Positions 53,714-64,000 of a stretch of 64,000 nucleotides of DNA are shown one piece after another (position 1 is the first letter of the stretch; each line of letters starts with the position of its first letter). The translations under genes were made by a program, and so were the position numbers. Source of the DNA: Bathynomus jamesi. Lineage: Eukaryota > Arthropoda > Malacostraca > Isopoda > Cirolanidae. The notes under the pieces were generated by a model. That model had not been told where the DNA came from. It searched no databases and worked only from the letters and a program-made list of their open reading frames with translations. The stretch is from assembly GCA_023014485.1 (NCBI GenBank), contig JAJOZX010009464.1, positions 1-64,000 of the forward strand, written 5' to 3'.

Positions 53714-54168
53714 CACTGGTCAACACTCATTTTATTGCCAATCATATTAGAGTGATTTTGGGGTAACTTTGTGGTGCTGATTCCGAATATGACATCGGTT
53801 TTGCTAGATTGGCTCTAATTTGTGAGATAATTGGTACCCCATTGAAACATGTAAAAATGCAAAAAATTTAATGTTCAGGCGGAGCCTACTTACAAATCGC
53901 ATTGAAATTGTCTCAAATCATACAAAAGTAAACACATGAAATACATAATGGCATTTTATTCGGTCTCACCATCTAGAATGTTCCGGTAGTTTCCCATATG
54001 CACGCGTTATGGTTACGTTTCCTATTAATTGAGGGTATTCATTATCTCAAGAACTAGAGCCAAATCGGAAAAACTACTTTCATTTTGGAATTCAGCAACC
54101 CCAAAATACCCTAAATTCGTACGAATTTCCTTGGCAACGAAAAAAAAATGCTTTTTTGTTGACCTGTG
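53714..54168. mobile_element. MITE with ~150-bp diverged inverted repeats
   Basis: Left CACTGGTCAACA, right the complement of CACAGGTCAACA. Further in, TTTTGGGGT, TGCTGATTCC and GATTGGCTCTA with TGAGATAAT and TACCC recur in the same order on the opposite strand from the right end. Long-TIR layout recalls the hAT-related element at 6777 but the terminal bases differ. Flanking bases do not form a clear duplication. Confidence 0.6.
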
Positions 54169-54925
54169 TAATCATTCGGTAGGGCCATAAACTGGCACAG
54201 CGCTCGGGCCAGCTATCGATGCGACCCATTACGCTAACTCATTAATTATATTATTATCAGCATCTAGAATCCAACATCTAATTGGGTTGTCGTGTTGTTG
54301 TCATAATCACTTCCTTTCAACCATACGACATTAAAGTATGTTTTTTCTAAGTTTCAATAAGATGTTGACGGTTTTATTTTGAGAACATTCTATTGGTTTT
54401 ACTGCCAAGACTCTAAAACTTTTGGCTACTTCTGTTCTTACGCTGACCAAAGAAGAGCAATTACTCTGACCTTCACAAACAGTTGAAGTTCACACAAAGA
54501 TTTCAATCGTGTGAAAACAATTTTTCCCATTTTTTCGAAAGTTTACAAACTTAAAATTTAACATTTTATTTTTAGACGAGTTTTAAGATTATTTTTGACT
54601 TACATTACGTCACTGTATTTAAAATAATTTAAATTAAAAAACATTAAAATTCTTAAAAGCGTGTTTAGAAATTGTTAAAAAAAAATAATTGGTAACGAAA
54701 ATTAACTACAACCACAAGAAGCTCAAATTGGTTTTCTTACGTTCATTAAATAGACTGACGTTATCTGATCGACAAGACAAACCAGTTGACAAGTTATTGT
54801 GGGTTAGATTAAGTTAGGTTCGCTTAACTTAGCTAGGTTAAGCTAGGTTAGGTTAGGTTAAGTTAGATTAAGTTAAGTTTATAGTGTGTCAATCGTTTGA
54901 TCTTGTCGATGAAATAAGTATAGGT
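54169..54925. other. Intergenic with TTAGG-like words
   Basis: GGTTAGGTTAGGTTAAG and similar words at 54800-54885 look like degenerate TTAGG. No coding. Confidence 0.5.
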
Positions 54926-55133
54926 TAGTGTTTCTCAAACGGTGGGTCGCGACCCCCCCCCCCCCCCCCGACCTGGGTCGTAGTTTGTTTACCCCTGTAG
55001 TGAGTGATTTGTGAGCAAAAACAAAAAAAAAACCCGCTTCGTGAATTTGTTTACCTCTTTAGGATGATAAGGGGTCCCACCCCCCTAAGACCCTGACACG
55101 GGGTCGTGGGAAAAATCCGGCTGAGAGACATTG
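54926..55133. mobile_element. hAT MITE with exact 8-bp duplication
   Basis: Starts TAGTGTTTCTCAAACGG and ends with the complement of CAATGTCTCTCAGCCGG; GTATAGGT flanks both sides (54918-54925, 55134-55141). 208 bp with GGGTCGCGACCC subterminal block and a C homopolymer. Confidence 0.9.
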
Positions 55134-55329
55134 GTATAGGTTCTCAATACACACTGAAATCCGCTTTTTAATTATTTTTACTGTAATCTCATACTAATTA
55201 TTTGTGACATAAGAAATTGGCTTCAAAGCAACAGGGTTATAATAAATTGAGTTTACAGCTCACGTATAGACCACCTTTGGCATATATCGTGCTCAACTTT
55301 AATGAAGAATTACTCCTCTTTCTAATCCG
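55134..55329. other. Short intergenic, nothing seen
   Basis: No repeats or coding recognised. Confidence 0.4.
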
Positions 55330-55551
55330 AGGCGGAACAGCTACAGAGTTTTAGCTAAAACTCTGGTAGCTCTTCCACCTCAATTGTATGTTCCTCCCAA
55401 ATATTTTCTGCACCACTTATATTTTTATCTACTTTTTCTTTGTGATCTACTGTAACTATAGCCTCAATCTTGTGATTAATTTTAATATTCCTGAGGATGT
55501 CATTAAACGAAAGCGCTTGAACACTATTTAGTGTATTATTTTTCTTCGTGG

Positions 55552-55588
<37 letters not shown>
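55330..55588 (+). mobile_element. Penelope 3' UTR fragment ending in an AT repeat
   Basis: AACTCTGGTAGCTCTTCCAC, ATGTTCCTCC and the hammerhead-like block match the 3' UTR of the 41.6-44.5 kb copies. An inverted GAGTTTTAGCTAAAACTC sits at the left edge. AT repeat at 55555-55588. Confidence 0.75.
55488..55523 (+). ncRNA. Hammerhead-like motif, decayed
   Basis: Core CUGAGGA and GAAA kept; stem II GUC-AUUA-AAC loses one pair and stem I is only about 3 bp (UUC/GAA). Confidence 0.5.
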
Positions 55589-55590
<2 letters not shown>

Positions 55591-56069
55591 ATTTATAATT
55601 AGTTCATCTTCTAAATCACAGACCGGTGTCATAAAATACAGAGTGTGCAAGAAAGGTCTAATATAAAGTAAAAATTAATATCTCGTAAACAAAGTAACAT
55701 CCGGTAACATCACAAAGTTTATGACGTCATATTCACACTATCGCCCTATTCACACTATCGCCCTATTCACACTATCTATCGTCCACAATTGAACAGCAGT
55801 ACAAACTTCGATTCTCAATTATGGAAAGGTGATCATAAAAATTAGACAAAAGAGCTATAAAAGGCTGCTGTATTTTATGACCAAACTATACAAGGCTGCA
55901 GTATTTTATGACCAAACTATACGAGATGTGTAGCCATTTGAAATCATTATTTTTCGGTTTCTTCGGCCATAATGGCGACGTTATGGTCATTGTCGCAATA
56001 CCTTTTCTCATAGATCAACGAGGTTAAGCGATATTGTGCCTAGTTGGGTGACCGACCTCTCTGCGTCCA
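55589..56069. other. Intergenic, short tandem words
   Basis: CTATTCACACTATCGCC is repeated at 55728-55785 and GGCTGCAGTATTTTATGACC twice at 55862-55920. No gene seen. Confidence 0.5.
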
Positions 56070-56175
56070 GATGATGTAGCGACCCGTGGTTCGGATCCCA
56101 CTTTTAAAGCCGTAGATCCCCTCCCCTTCGCCATTATGACCTTTGCCGTTACGATGAACTTAAACAATCTCAAAT
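56025..56175 (+). repeat. SINE-B, nearly full
   Basis: A-box-like GCCTAGTTGGGTGACCGACC, then CAGATGATGTAGCGACCCGT, GGTTCGGATCCCAC (B box), then GTAGATCCCCTCC and a tail ending AACTTAAACAA. The best head-to-tail copy of this SINE family in the window. Confidence 0.7.
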
Positions 56176-56186
56176 ATACCCTTATA

Positions 56187-56264
56187 CAGGGTCATCCAGT
56201 TAAAACGCAACCCAGTACAATACGATAATATTATTTGGGTGGCGTTTTAATTGGATCACTCACC
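56187..56264. mobile_element. 78-bp mini-MITE
   Basis: CAGGGTCATCCAGTTAAAAC and the complement of GGTGAGTGATCCAATTAAAA, TA on the left. Two ends with ~20 nt between. Confidence 0.65.
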
Positions 56265-56295
<31 letters not shown>

Positions 56296-56518
56296 ATATA
56301 TATTATTTCAGACCTTTATTGGACACCCTATATATTATAAACCTTGGTATATATTTGATACAGCAGTAACTAAAGTAAACGCACACAGGAATATATTCAA
56401 ATAACAGCGTGATTGTAACTTTACTGTTCCCTATTATTGTAGAAGTTGACAGTTGGGTAAACGTTCATTTTGAATGACCCATAAAACATTTTTAACACAC
56501 ACACACACACACACATAC

Positions 56519-56552
<34 letters not shown>

Positions 56553-56558
<6 letters not shown>

Positions 56559-56882
56559 GTCCTATAAGTCCGATCTCATAGGAAAACTTAAATTTACAAA
56601 AGTAATAGATAGAACTAAAAAATGTCAAATTGATGTCTTGTTTTGGGACCCCTTTTTTTTTTGTTGCAGGTAGAATAACACGCAATAACATGGAGGTCTT
56701 TTCCTCACGAGTGTAACTTACTTCCATATTAGCCACTGCGGGTTATTCTACCTGCAACAACAAAAAAAAAGGTCCTTAAACAAGACATCAATTTTAACAT
56801 TTGTTTTAATTCTTATCTATTATTTTTGGAAATTTAATTTAAAATAATTTTTCCTATCAGACCAGAATTATGGGACACCATG
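56553..56882. mobile_element. Foldback mariner derivative
   Basis: Outer ends AGGGTGTCCTATAAGTCCG and the complement of TGGTGTCCCATAATTCTGG. Internal arms mirror around 56715: GGTAGAATAAC on the left, GTTATTCTACC on the right, with poly-T/A and GACATCAATTT blocks. The minus strand at 56736 starts MANMEVSYTREEKTSM, like a mariner N-terminus. Same plan as the 35-36 kb palindrome, smaller and older. Confidence 0.65.
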
Positions 56883-56904
56883 ATAACCTTTGGATAACCT
56901 TTCG

Positions 56905-57182
56905 TTAGCTTCCGCCCGAATTGTTCATTCTGACGAAGGTCAAGCTTTTCACTCCACTTTAGACCTACAGTTTAACGTGGAATCCGAACCACGCCCCACC
57001 AGCAGCCCAGCGTCTTAACCACTAAGTCACCCAGGGTAGCCATTTATCTACCAACCACTTTCTTTATTGTGTGGAAGGATGAACATCTGGGTTTTGCTGC
57101 GCGCCGACTGTCGGCACCGGTTCTCGAATCCGGGGCCGATGGATTCGTAGTCAGCGACGCTAACCACTACACCACTGAGGCT
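56905..57182 (-). repeat. Dimeric tRNA-derived SINE, inverted copy
   Basis: Complement of the 41304-41600 element: GTCTTAACCACTAAGTCACC (A box, unit 2), CGCTAACCACTACACCACTG (A box, unit 1), TTCTCGAATCCGGGG (B box, unit 1). Confidence 0.8.
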
Positions 57183-57189
57183 TACATAC

Positions 57190-58705
57190 TTTAGATGAGT
57201 TCGAACGACCCCTCTGTAGCATCCCTCCTCATTTGCGGGATTTGGTGAAGGAGGGAATTGCTGTCTGATCTCCTCCTGCCCTCGTAGCCAGTCACGCATG
57301 GCTAGTCAGGGACTTTGCACAGGAATCTGTCCAGCTGATTCTTGAAGTTATTCAGGTCGGTGTGCCGGAGATTCCTCACTTCTTTTGGTAGGACATTGAA
57401 AAGCTTTGGGCCTCGTATTCTGAGGGTATTTTCCATCCTCGTTTTCGTGGCCCCTTGTCCCACCGCAGCTGGGACCGTACAAAATCTGCCTCTTCTCTCA
57501 TTCCAGTTTGTTTCTATTTCATTTCTGAGGTTAGGTCAATTATTGGTGGGACTAGGCTCTTCCATAATTTGAGCATAATGTTTGCTTTTCTGCTGCGGAA
57601 GCTCCTCCAGATGATTCCCATTATTTTTCTAGCCGTTGTAATTTTGATGTTGTAGTGCTCTCTGAATTCTGCATCCGACGACATTATTACTCCAAGATCC
57701 CTGACTTGTGGAATTGGTGTTATCTGCTTGACTTGCAGAGTTTTGTACCCTTTTTTCTGTAACTCCTTGTTATTACCATATCTTAGAAGTTTGAATTTTT
57801 CTTCGTTGAACTTCATATTGTTGTCTTCTGCCAACTGGAATAATGTTTCAATTTCGTTTTGTAATGTTTCTATGTCACCTTCGTTCAATATTTCCTTGCA
57901 TATCTTTGTGTCATCTGCGAAACATGATACAATACTGTCATTGATATCTGCATCCGTCAATATCTGCAATCATTATTATGAACAGCAAGGGAACTAGTAC
58001 TGTCCCTTGTGGGACAGCGCTCTCTACTTCCGAGACTTCCGATTTGACTCCATTTACCACCACTCTTTGTGTTCTTTGCGTCAAGAAATTAAATATTCAT
58101 CTTCCCAGCTTTCCAGTAATTCCTCTATTCTTAAGTTTATGTGCTATAATTCCATGGTCACATTTATCGAAGGCTTTAGCAAAGTCAGTATAGATTAAAT
58201 CTATGTTTTGTCCTCGACACAGTGTTTCCAATATTTTCTCCTGGTGGTCTAATAGCCGTGATAGGCATGATCTTCCAGCCCTGAAACCATATTGATTTGG
58301 GCTGTATAAGTTCTTTTCTTGTAGGTAGTAGGTAGTTTCGCTTCTAATTATACGTTCAAAACACTTTATAAGGTGTGAGGTGAGAGCTACCGGCCGATAA
58401 TTCTTGGGCATTGCTCTGTTACCACCTTTGAATAAAGGGGCAGTGTTCGCGTTCTTTAATGGCAGTGGAATTTGTCCTGTGTCGAGTGATTTCCTCCATA
58501 GTAAGTATAGCGGTTTGGCAATACTCTCTTTACATTTCTTCAGAAATGTGGCACTTCATGTGTCTGGCCCTGGTGCCGAATTGTCTCGCATTTGTGATAG
58601 AGCCTTAATTACATCTCCTTCCGAGAACTCTAAGTCCATTAATAGGTTTGTGCCAGATTTTGTCCTTGGCTGATTTGTATCAATGTCGAAAAATTCATCT
58701 GCGTT
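57190..58705 (-). pseudogene. LINE, 5'-truncated (CR1/L2-like reverse transcriptase)
   Basis: From 58705: SAPGPD, IPLPLKNANTAPLFKGGNRA, KNYRPVALTSHLIKCFERII, YGFRAGRSC, DFAKAFDKCDHGI, then VESAVPQGTVL, SCFADDTKICKE (catalytic FADD), NEEKFKLLRYG, RDLGVIMSSD, then after a stop at about 57510 NTLRIRGPKLFNVLP, NFKNQLDRFL and LLHQIPQMRRDATEG. Two or three frame changes. It gives the full 3' part for the tail-only copies at 24700 and 34540. Confidence 0.87.
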
Positions 58706-59767
58706 ATCTATATATAAATATATATATATTTTTTTTTGAAGGGTATAAAGGAGAGTGATGTCAGTACATTTTTAAAAAGTATTTCGATCCGTGACCTTTA
58801 CCCGAGGGAGACAAATTTCTTAACCGAAAGTTAAAATATGAAAATTCTATAGTTGACGACTCGCAATGCTAATTATTACGAACGTCATTAACGTTCAAAA
58901 TCAAGGAACAAAATTTTGAAAAATGTACTTCACATCCCTTTCTTTCGTCTTCCTTTTTCTCAAAATGGGAGAGGTATCAGAGTTCCCCCCCCCTAAATAT
59001 ATATAGACATTTAGAAAGTTATGAACAAGTATTCATAATTTCTTATATATATTCTTATGGCGATCTTTCTCTTTTGCCACTTTGCAGAAAATACGCACAC
59101 GTTCACTATAATTATTATACTCTATAAGACCAGCGAACCCTTCTTTCGGAACGCCACTATACAGAAAATACGATGCAAATTTTTGATAGCGTAACGATGT
59201 CATTTCGTTAGCAAGATCACACGAAAATGAAGTCCGAAATGTCCAGTCTTTGCGTATAAAAGACACTCAGCAGCACGAACAGACAGTGAGAGAGAACCTC
59301 ATAAAAATAATGAGGGCCATTCTTTGAATACAAGTTCTATTTTACATTCTTAAACGTGAATGCTATAATGGGATTCATTTGGTGCCTGGATGTCACTGAT
59401 TTTAAGACACACGATGACTCATATATTTTTTAAGCTTTATTTCTATCAAAATTTGAATTTGTGGAAATTGTGGATTTTGTCTTTCGTTTGGAATACTACT
59501 ACTACTACTGCTACTACTACGACTACTACTACTACTACTACAACTACTACTACTACTACAACTAATAATAATAATATAATATAATAAAAAATGTTTGGAA
59601 AAAGTAAATTTTGAAGCTTTGCATTTCTTCAATTTAAGATAGTTATATGAAAGATCATTTCAAAATGTTATAAAAATTGCAAAGTTTCATTATTTGGCAT
59701 GATGAATTGTTGCACGAAGATCTTACAGCATAATAATCTTATATACATACATACATACATACATACT

Positions 59768-59840
<73 letters not shown>

Positions 59841-60340
59841 GCATTTGTATGTTTGTATGTGATCTATTCTCGTAACTTTTCTTATGTAATGAACACGATA
59901 CATATCGTATCAAAGCACACATACACACACACACACACACACCACACACAACATATATATATATATATATATATTGTCCTGCGAAGCTATTCATACCCCA
60001 AAATTTGTCAGGTATTTTTGGCATATATTTTTAGAAATGAGTCTTTTTATAAAAAGGTTTCGTATAAAAACAGAGGGCGCAGAATTACAAAAAATAATTA
60101 ATTATAATTAGCATCACGTAAAATAGCGTATTGAAATGCATTCATACCCCTGTATTAGTAGATATTTGATAGAGTCACCTTTTTGTCGTATAAATCTAAA
60201 GACGATCTTTGTACGTGTTTTATAAGGTTTTTTGCATCTCTCTGACAATCTTACACATTCTTCTTCACAGAAAGTTACCGATACTTCAAGGTTGAAAGTA
60301 CCTGACAAACTTAGTGAGTATGAATAGGTCCGCAAGGGCA
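58706..60340. other. Intergenic, microsatellite-rich
   Basis: ACT repeat 59508-59565; AT repeats 59768-59840 with a CATA run before; AC repeat 59918-59948. No gene seen. Confidence 0.5.
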
Positions 60341-60344
60341 CTCT

Positions 60345-60407
<63 letters not shown>

Positions 60408-60812
60408 TATATATATATATATATATATGTAATAATATACACCGAATTCAGATACATATTAAGAAAAACCAGGTAAGGTTTTAGTAAGTAATATCCGCCC
60501 TCCAAGTCCCCGTAGTTATTTCGGGACTTTTGCTGCGTAAGGCGCAGAGGGCATTCCAGTATATATATATATATATATATATAATCTTTTGAAATTATTG
60601 TTTGCATGTCATGTGAATGTCTGTTGCTTCGATCCATTAAGGTTAAAATGAAGGCTAAACATCTCGCTCCGACTTCTTTCAGGAATGACTAAAATATTAA
60701 TTTGAAACTGTGCAGTGTTTATCTTCCACAAATTGACTCCCATTTTTTTTTTAACCTGAAAAACAGTTCTTATTAATTCAATTCCTAATTTCAACTTCTT
60801 TATTACTCAAAG

Positions 60813-60867
<55 letters not shown>

Positions 60868-60868
60868 G
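60341..60868. repeat. CT, AT and GA microsatellites
   Basis: CT 60346-60397, AT 60398-60428 and 60560-60582, GA 60816-60863. Confidence 0.9.
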
Positions 60869-61094
60869 AAGCTAAATTTTCAGTATAAAGGACGTAGAAT
60901 TTTAAGTACTGTCCACTTTAAAAGTGTCCAAATATGACGTATTGAAAGTTCCCTTTCGAGGCACTAATTATATTTGTACATTATACGTTATTTATGTACG
61001 TAGTCATCATATACTGTATTATATATAATTTGGATTTATTACTGGAATTATAATTGGATAGTATACATTTGTTAATATATATATATATATATAT

Positions 61095-61125
<31 letters not shown>

Positions 61126-61477
61126 ACGTTCATAAGTTAAAAAACCCAGAAGCAATTTACGATAATGTTCGTAAATCATAAGAATAAGATGTAGTAATAA
61201 AATAATGCTGTTTGAGTTCGTTAACCCCTTTCGTAATAACAAAAGTCACGTGGCATTGGGCGTTATAAGGTGAATACGAACGAATAATACGAACGACACC
61301 AAACAACAACAAACCGGCTGGTCCCTACGTGGCTCTCTCTTTAAGAAATAAGGTTAAAAGATGTAAAAAATGTACAAAACAAATGAACGTTTCAAAGCGA
61401 ACCAAAGAAGAGACGTTGAAAGAAAATAAAAAACTTTTAAAGATAAATTAAAATTTTAAAGTAAGAGGAAAGAATCC
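60869..61477. other. Intergenic, nothing recognised
   Basis: AT repeats at 61074-61125. No coding. Confidence 0.5.
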
Positions 61478-61530
61478 GAGTCATCAGATGACCTTGGATG
61501 TTACGAAGGAGGTTACACAACCCCATCATT
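61478..61530 (+). repeat. SINE-B tail
   Basis: CATCAGATGACCTTGGATGT and ACGAAGGAGGTTACACAACC, matching the 3' end of the SINE-B copies. Confidence 0.6.
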
Positions 61531-61887
61531 ATTTTTTTTCACGGGACATACTGTACAGCTTTACCCGTTATCCGAACCAAGAGTCAGAACATTATCTGAG
61601 TACGCGGAAGATGGTTGCCCATCGAATATCAACAGAACAGACTCAATGTCCGTTAATCTCGCTGATTTAACGGGAAAAGGTGCGTTGCGACGTGGCACAA
61701 GCTAGTCAGGGGATCAGCCTTTCTCGTAGTTCATTTCGAAAACCAATTGCGACGGACAAAACTAAAACCTATGACATATGAATCAAAAGATACATTGTAT
61801 CTATTTGAAGAAAGTAAGCTATATTTTAACAAAATCTTGGTGATGAGTTTGTCAATTTGATAATTGTCTTCGAAGTATTTAAATTAT
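61531..61887. other. Intergenic, nothing recognised
   Basis: No repeats or coding seen. Confidence 0.4.
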
Positions 61888-62051
61888 GGATCACCTGAAG
61901 ATCAGGGTCCCCAGCCTTCTTTAATTAGTCTTATAAGGCTAACTAACGAAAATATCACGACTCAACCTAACCAGTCGTTAGGTCAACTGTACGCCCTTGA
62001 CAACTGGTTAGGTTAAGTTGTGATATTTTCGTTAGTTAGCCTTATAAGGCT
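61888..62051. mobile_element. Foldback MITE related to Merlin, second copy
   Basis: GGATCACCTGAAGATCAGGG to AACCAGTCGTTAGGTC mirrored by GACAACTGGTTAGG to GTTAGCCTTATAAGGC. Matches 49840-50042 but the right outer arm is lost. Confidence 0.75.
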
Positions 62052-62497
62052 ATTCATTCAAATAGTTTTAGCTTATTTTAGTTCATGAGAATGATATTAA
62101 ATGTACTTATATGATACCATTAATGTATCTGAAAACTATACAGTATAAATATATATTAAGGTAGGTTGATTTTCCGCATTTTTTAGATATCGACTTTGGA
62201 CTAGTCGAGATAGTCAGAGCTTAATATGATAATAACTGACAAAACATTTCAGATCCCTAGCTTTAACCGTTTTTTGAGGAAACCGTTTCGAAAATCGTCA
62301 AAAAATCGTATCGAAAAATATCGCATTTTTGCAATTTTCGGCCGAAAAAACATGCTATTTTCCTAAAAAAATTCTGAAAAAAGTTAAAATTTTATTGAAA
62401 AAAAGTAAAGAAACATGTACAGAGTCAAATAGACACATTTAGATCCCAAGATCATCATAATTTTCGCTGTAAGAGCCCTTAGAAGCAAAGGAAGGCC

Positions 62498-64000
62498 TCA
62501 TCTGGCGCTTAGGGCTTTGGCCAGAATGTGTTTGTGCCTTGATTCGAGTCCATAAACAGTATGGGAAGCTGCAGATGTCAGCTTCACGGCCCTTTCAACA
62601 CTCTGAGAATGTGAAGGCAGATCAGGCAGCTCCAGCTTGGTGCCATTCATCAATGCTTCTTGAAGCTCCTGGTCAGAAAAGTCTTCTGTGAGAGCAGGTT
62701 CACAGATGCCACTTTGAGAAGGGTTGATTAGTTCTGACCAGTGGGTAGCTTCAATGTTGATGGCTGTGATCTTCTTCAGCCTCTTCTTGGTTGGCTTCCC
62801 ACTTCTGAAAGAATAATAATTAATTTATTTTTTATTCCAGTTTAAGATTTAATCCCTATTAGTCTCAGAACTGCTGATTTAAATTAAACTTAAATTAAAA
62901 AAACAAAAAAAAACTTCTATAAATCCCCATAATCGAATTTTTTTTCAGAAAGAAGGTAAGATTATTTCCATTATCAGAGGGGAAGGGGGAATTGGGATAA
63001 GAAAATGTGAAAAAAAATTCGATTATGGGATTTATAGACTCGGGCCTTTTTTTTATTAAATAAATCCCCATAATCAATTTTTTTTTTTCACATTTTTTTA
63101 AAATTAATAAATGCTTACTTGATGGACAGAATTTTCTTGAGAGCAGCTTCTCTCACTTCCAAGTCATCAGACTTCATCATGGAGTACAGCACATTCTCGG
63201 GCAGCAAGGCAAAAGCATTGTACTTCAGGTTCTTGAAAGCAACACCCTGGATTTCTTCAGACTGCTGCTTGATCCTCTGGATCATGTTGAAGATGTACAG
63301 CTGCTGATTGTGGAACTTGCTGTCCCTTTTGATCTCAAACCAACTGACTGCATACACTTCCACAATGAACTTGATGGCCTGGTAAAGCTTATCCTGTAGT
63401 TCTGGAGGGTAAGCACCTCTGGTCCACAGACACATCAATCTAATTGCCAAAGTCAACCATCTTGCATGGTTTAATGGTCCAATTTTCCAGGCAGCAAATC
63501 TTGGGTTGACTTTGCCCCTGGAAATTCCAAGCACATACTCCAAAAGAAGCCTCTGGTCGCTACTGAGATCATTCAGTGTCTCCTCAGCAAATTCCATGTC
63601 ATCCAGGGGGCCACTGAGTTTGGTGAATTCCACTTGTGGCAGATCTTGGTAGTCAATTTCACAGAGTTTTCTCAGCGGACCAGTGAAAACAGTGGGACTT
63701 TTGGTACTGCCATGAAGATGCTTGAAAACAGCTCTGAAAGGAAGCTCATTCTGATGGAGTGAACAGGCAATGGTGTGCAATTTCCGCTCAATTTTATTTT
63801 CCAGAGCTGTTACAAGGCCTCCCTCCCAGCCAGTGTTTGTATTTGTGTTGTCAAGGAGGACATCTTTCAGGGTATGAACACTGTTAAACTCCTCCAAGAC
63901 ACTAGCAACTTCTTCACCAAGAAGAACTCCAGTCGCACCTTTAATTGGGATGACTCTGTGAGTAAGATATGTTCCACTTTCAGTTCCCGGCTCCTTTGTG
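62498..64000 (-). CDS. Transposase-like gene of the hAT-related family, coding-intact part
   Basis: Two exons are visible: from beyond 64000 down to 63119, and 62804-62498 with stop TGA at 62498-62500. The 314-bp intron (63118-62805) has GTAAGC and CTTTCAG borders, and the join restores ATC-AAA-AGT-GGG in frame. Landmarks: LLDNTNTNTGWEGG (second Asp block), IACSLHQNELPF (CxxH block), GPLNHARWLTLAIRLMCLW (RW block) and SQSVERAVKL near the C-terminus. Each has a partner at the same place in the 7335-10191 gene: CFDTTSSNTG, CRHHVMEL, HHARWM, NDVAERGIKL. The intron differs in position from those of the other copy. No stop or frameshift occurs in the ~390 codons seen. A transposase of this family or a domesticated copy are both possible. 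Confidence 0.72.
62805..63118 (-). other. Intron of the 62.5-64 kb gene
   Basis: Begins GTAAGC and ends TTCTTTCAG on the minus strand. It contains an inverted pair, CCCCATAATCGAATTTTTTT and GAAAAAAAATTCGATTATGG, around 62925-63035, plus a third CCCCATAATCAATTTTTTTT at 63065. Confidence 0.75.

Larger units (their letters stand above)
62157..64000 (-). mobile_element. Second member of the hAT-related family (runs off the window)
   Basis: The left edge TAAGGTAGGTTGATTTTCCG resembles the end of the 6777 element (TAGGGGTGGATCACTTTTCA). About 300 bp of AT-rich, UTR-like DNA follow before the gene. The right end is outside the window, so its inverted repeat cannot be checked. Confidence 0.6.

Noticed and set aside
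1..64000. CRISPR arrays, operons, ribosome binding sites, integrons
   Set aside because: The window is eukaryotic; tandem repeats found here have no spacer structure and no associated genes.

Overview
The window is eukaryotic repeat-rich intergenic DNA, most likely from an arthropod. The evidence is introns with GT/AG borders inside a transposase gene, tRNA-derived SINEs, LINE, Penelope, mariner, Tigger, Merlin, Helitron and hAT elements, long AT/GA/AC microsatellites, and short interstitial runs of the arthropod telomere unit TTAGG. A crustacean would fit the microsatellite load, but the sequence does not fix the taxon. I recognise no ordinary host gene. Every substantial reading frame belongs to a mobile element, and nearly all are broken.

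Layout. 0-3.5 kb: a 5'-truncated LINE lying between the arms of an older inverted-repeat element. 4.1-10.9 kb: a nested stack. A mariner (4119-10884) sits in a TA repeat; it was entered by a CR1-like LINE and by a 3.9-kb DNA transposon (6777-10685) with 335-bp inverted repeats, an 8-bp target duplication and a five-exon transposase-like gene. 10.9-19.7 kb: tRNA-like SINE array, mariner-type and hAT-type MITEs, and a Penelope remnant with a hammerhead motif, itself cut by a hAT MITE. 19.7-25.4 kb: mariner, Tigger derivative, LINE pieces and a broken mariner. 25.4-32 kb: mostly low-complexity DNA. 32.6-36.3 kb: three large near-perfect palindromes. 36.3-40 kb: mariner, hAT (ZMYM1-like) and LINE wrecks, then a 39-bp minisatellite. 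41.3-45.6 kb: dimeric SINE, two inverted Penelope copies with hammerhead motifs at the outer ends, and a second Tigger derivative. 49.8-55.6 kb: Merlin and related foldback MITE, a LINE split by a Helitron whose empty site can be read from another LINE copy, a long-TIR MITE and a hAT MITE. 56-58.7 kb: SINEs, a mariner foldback and a LINE. 61.9-64 kb: a Merlin-related MITE and a second, coding-intact but partial relative of the 6.8-10.7 kb transposon.

The best candidate for something undescribed is the transposon family at 6777-10685 and 62157-64000. It has hAT-like target sites and RNase-H-like motifs, but its terminal repeats are far longer than those of hAT elements, its gene has several introns, and its N-terminal region is not one I know. 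The next most interesting items are the zero- or short-loop palindromes and the hammerhead-bearing Penelope ends. All functional calls are by eye; no searches were run.
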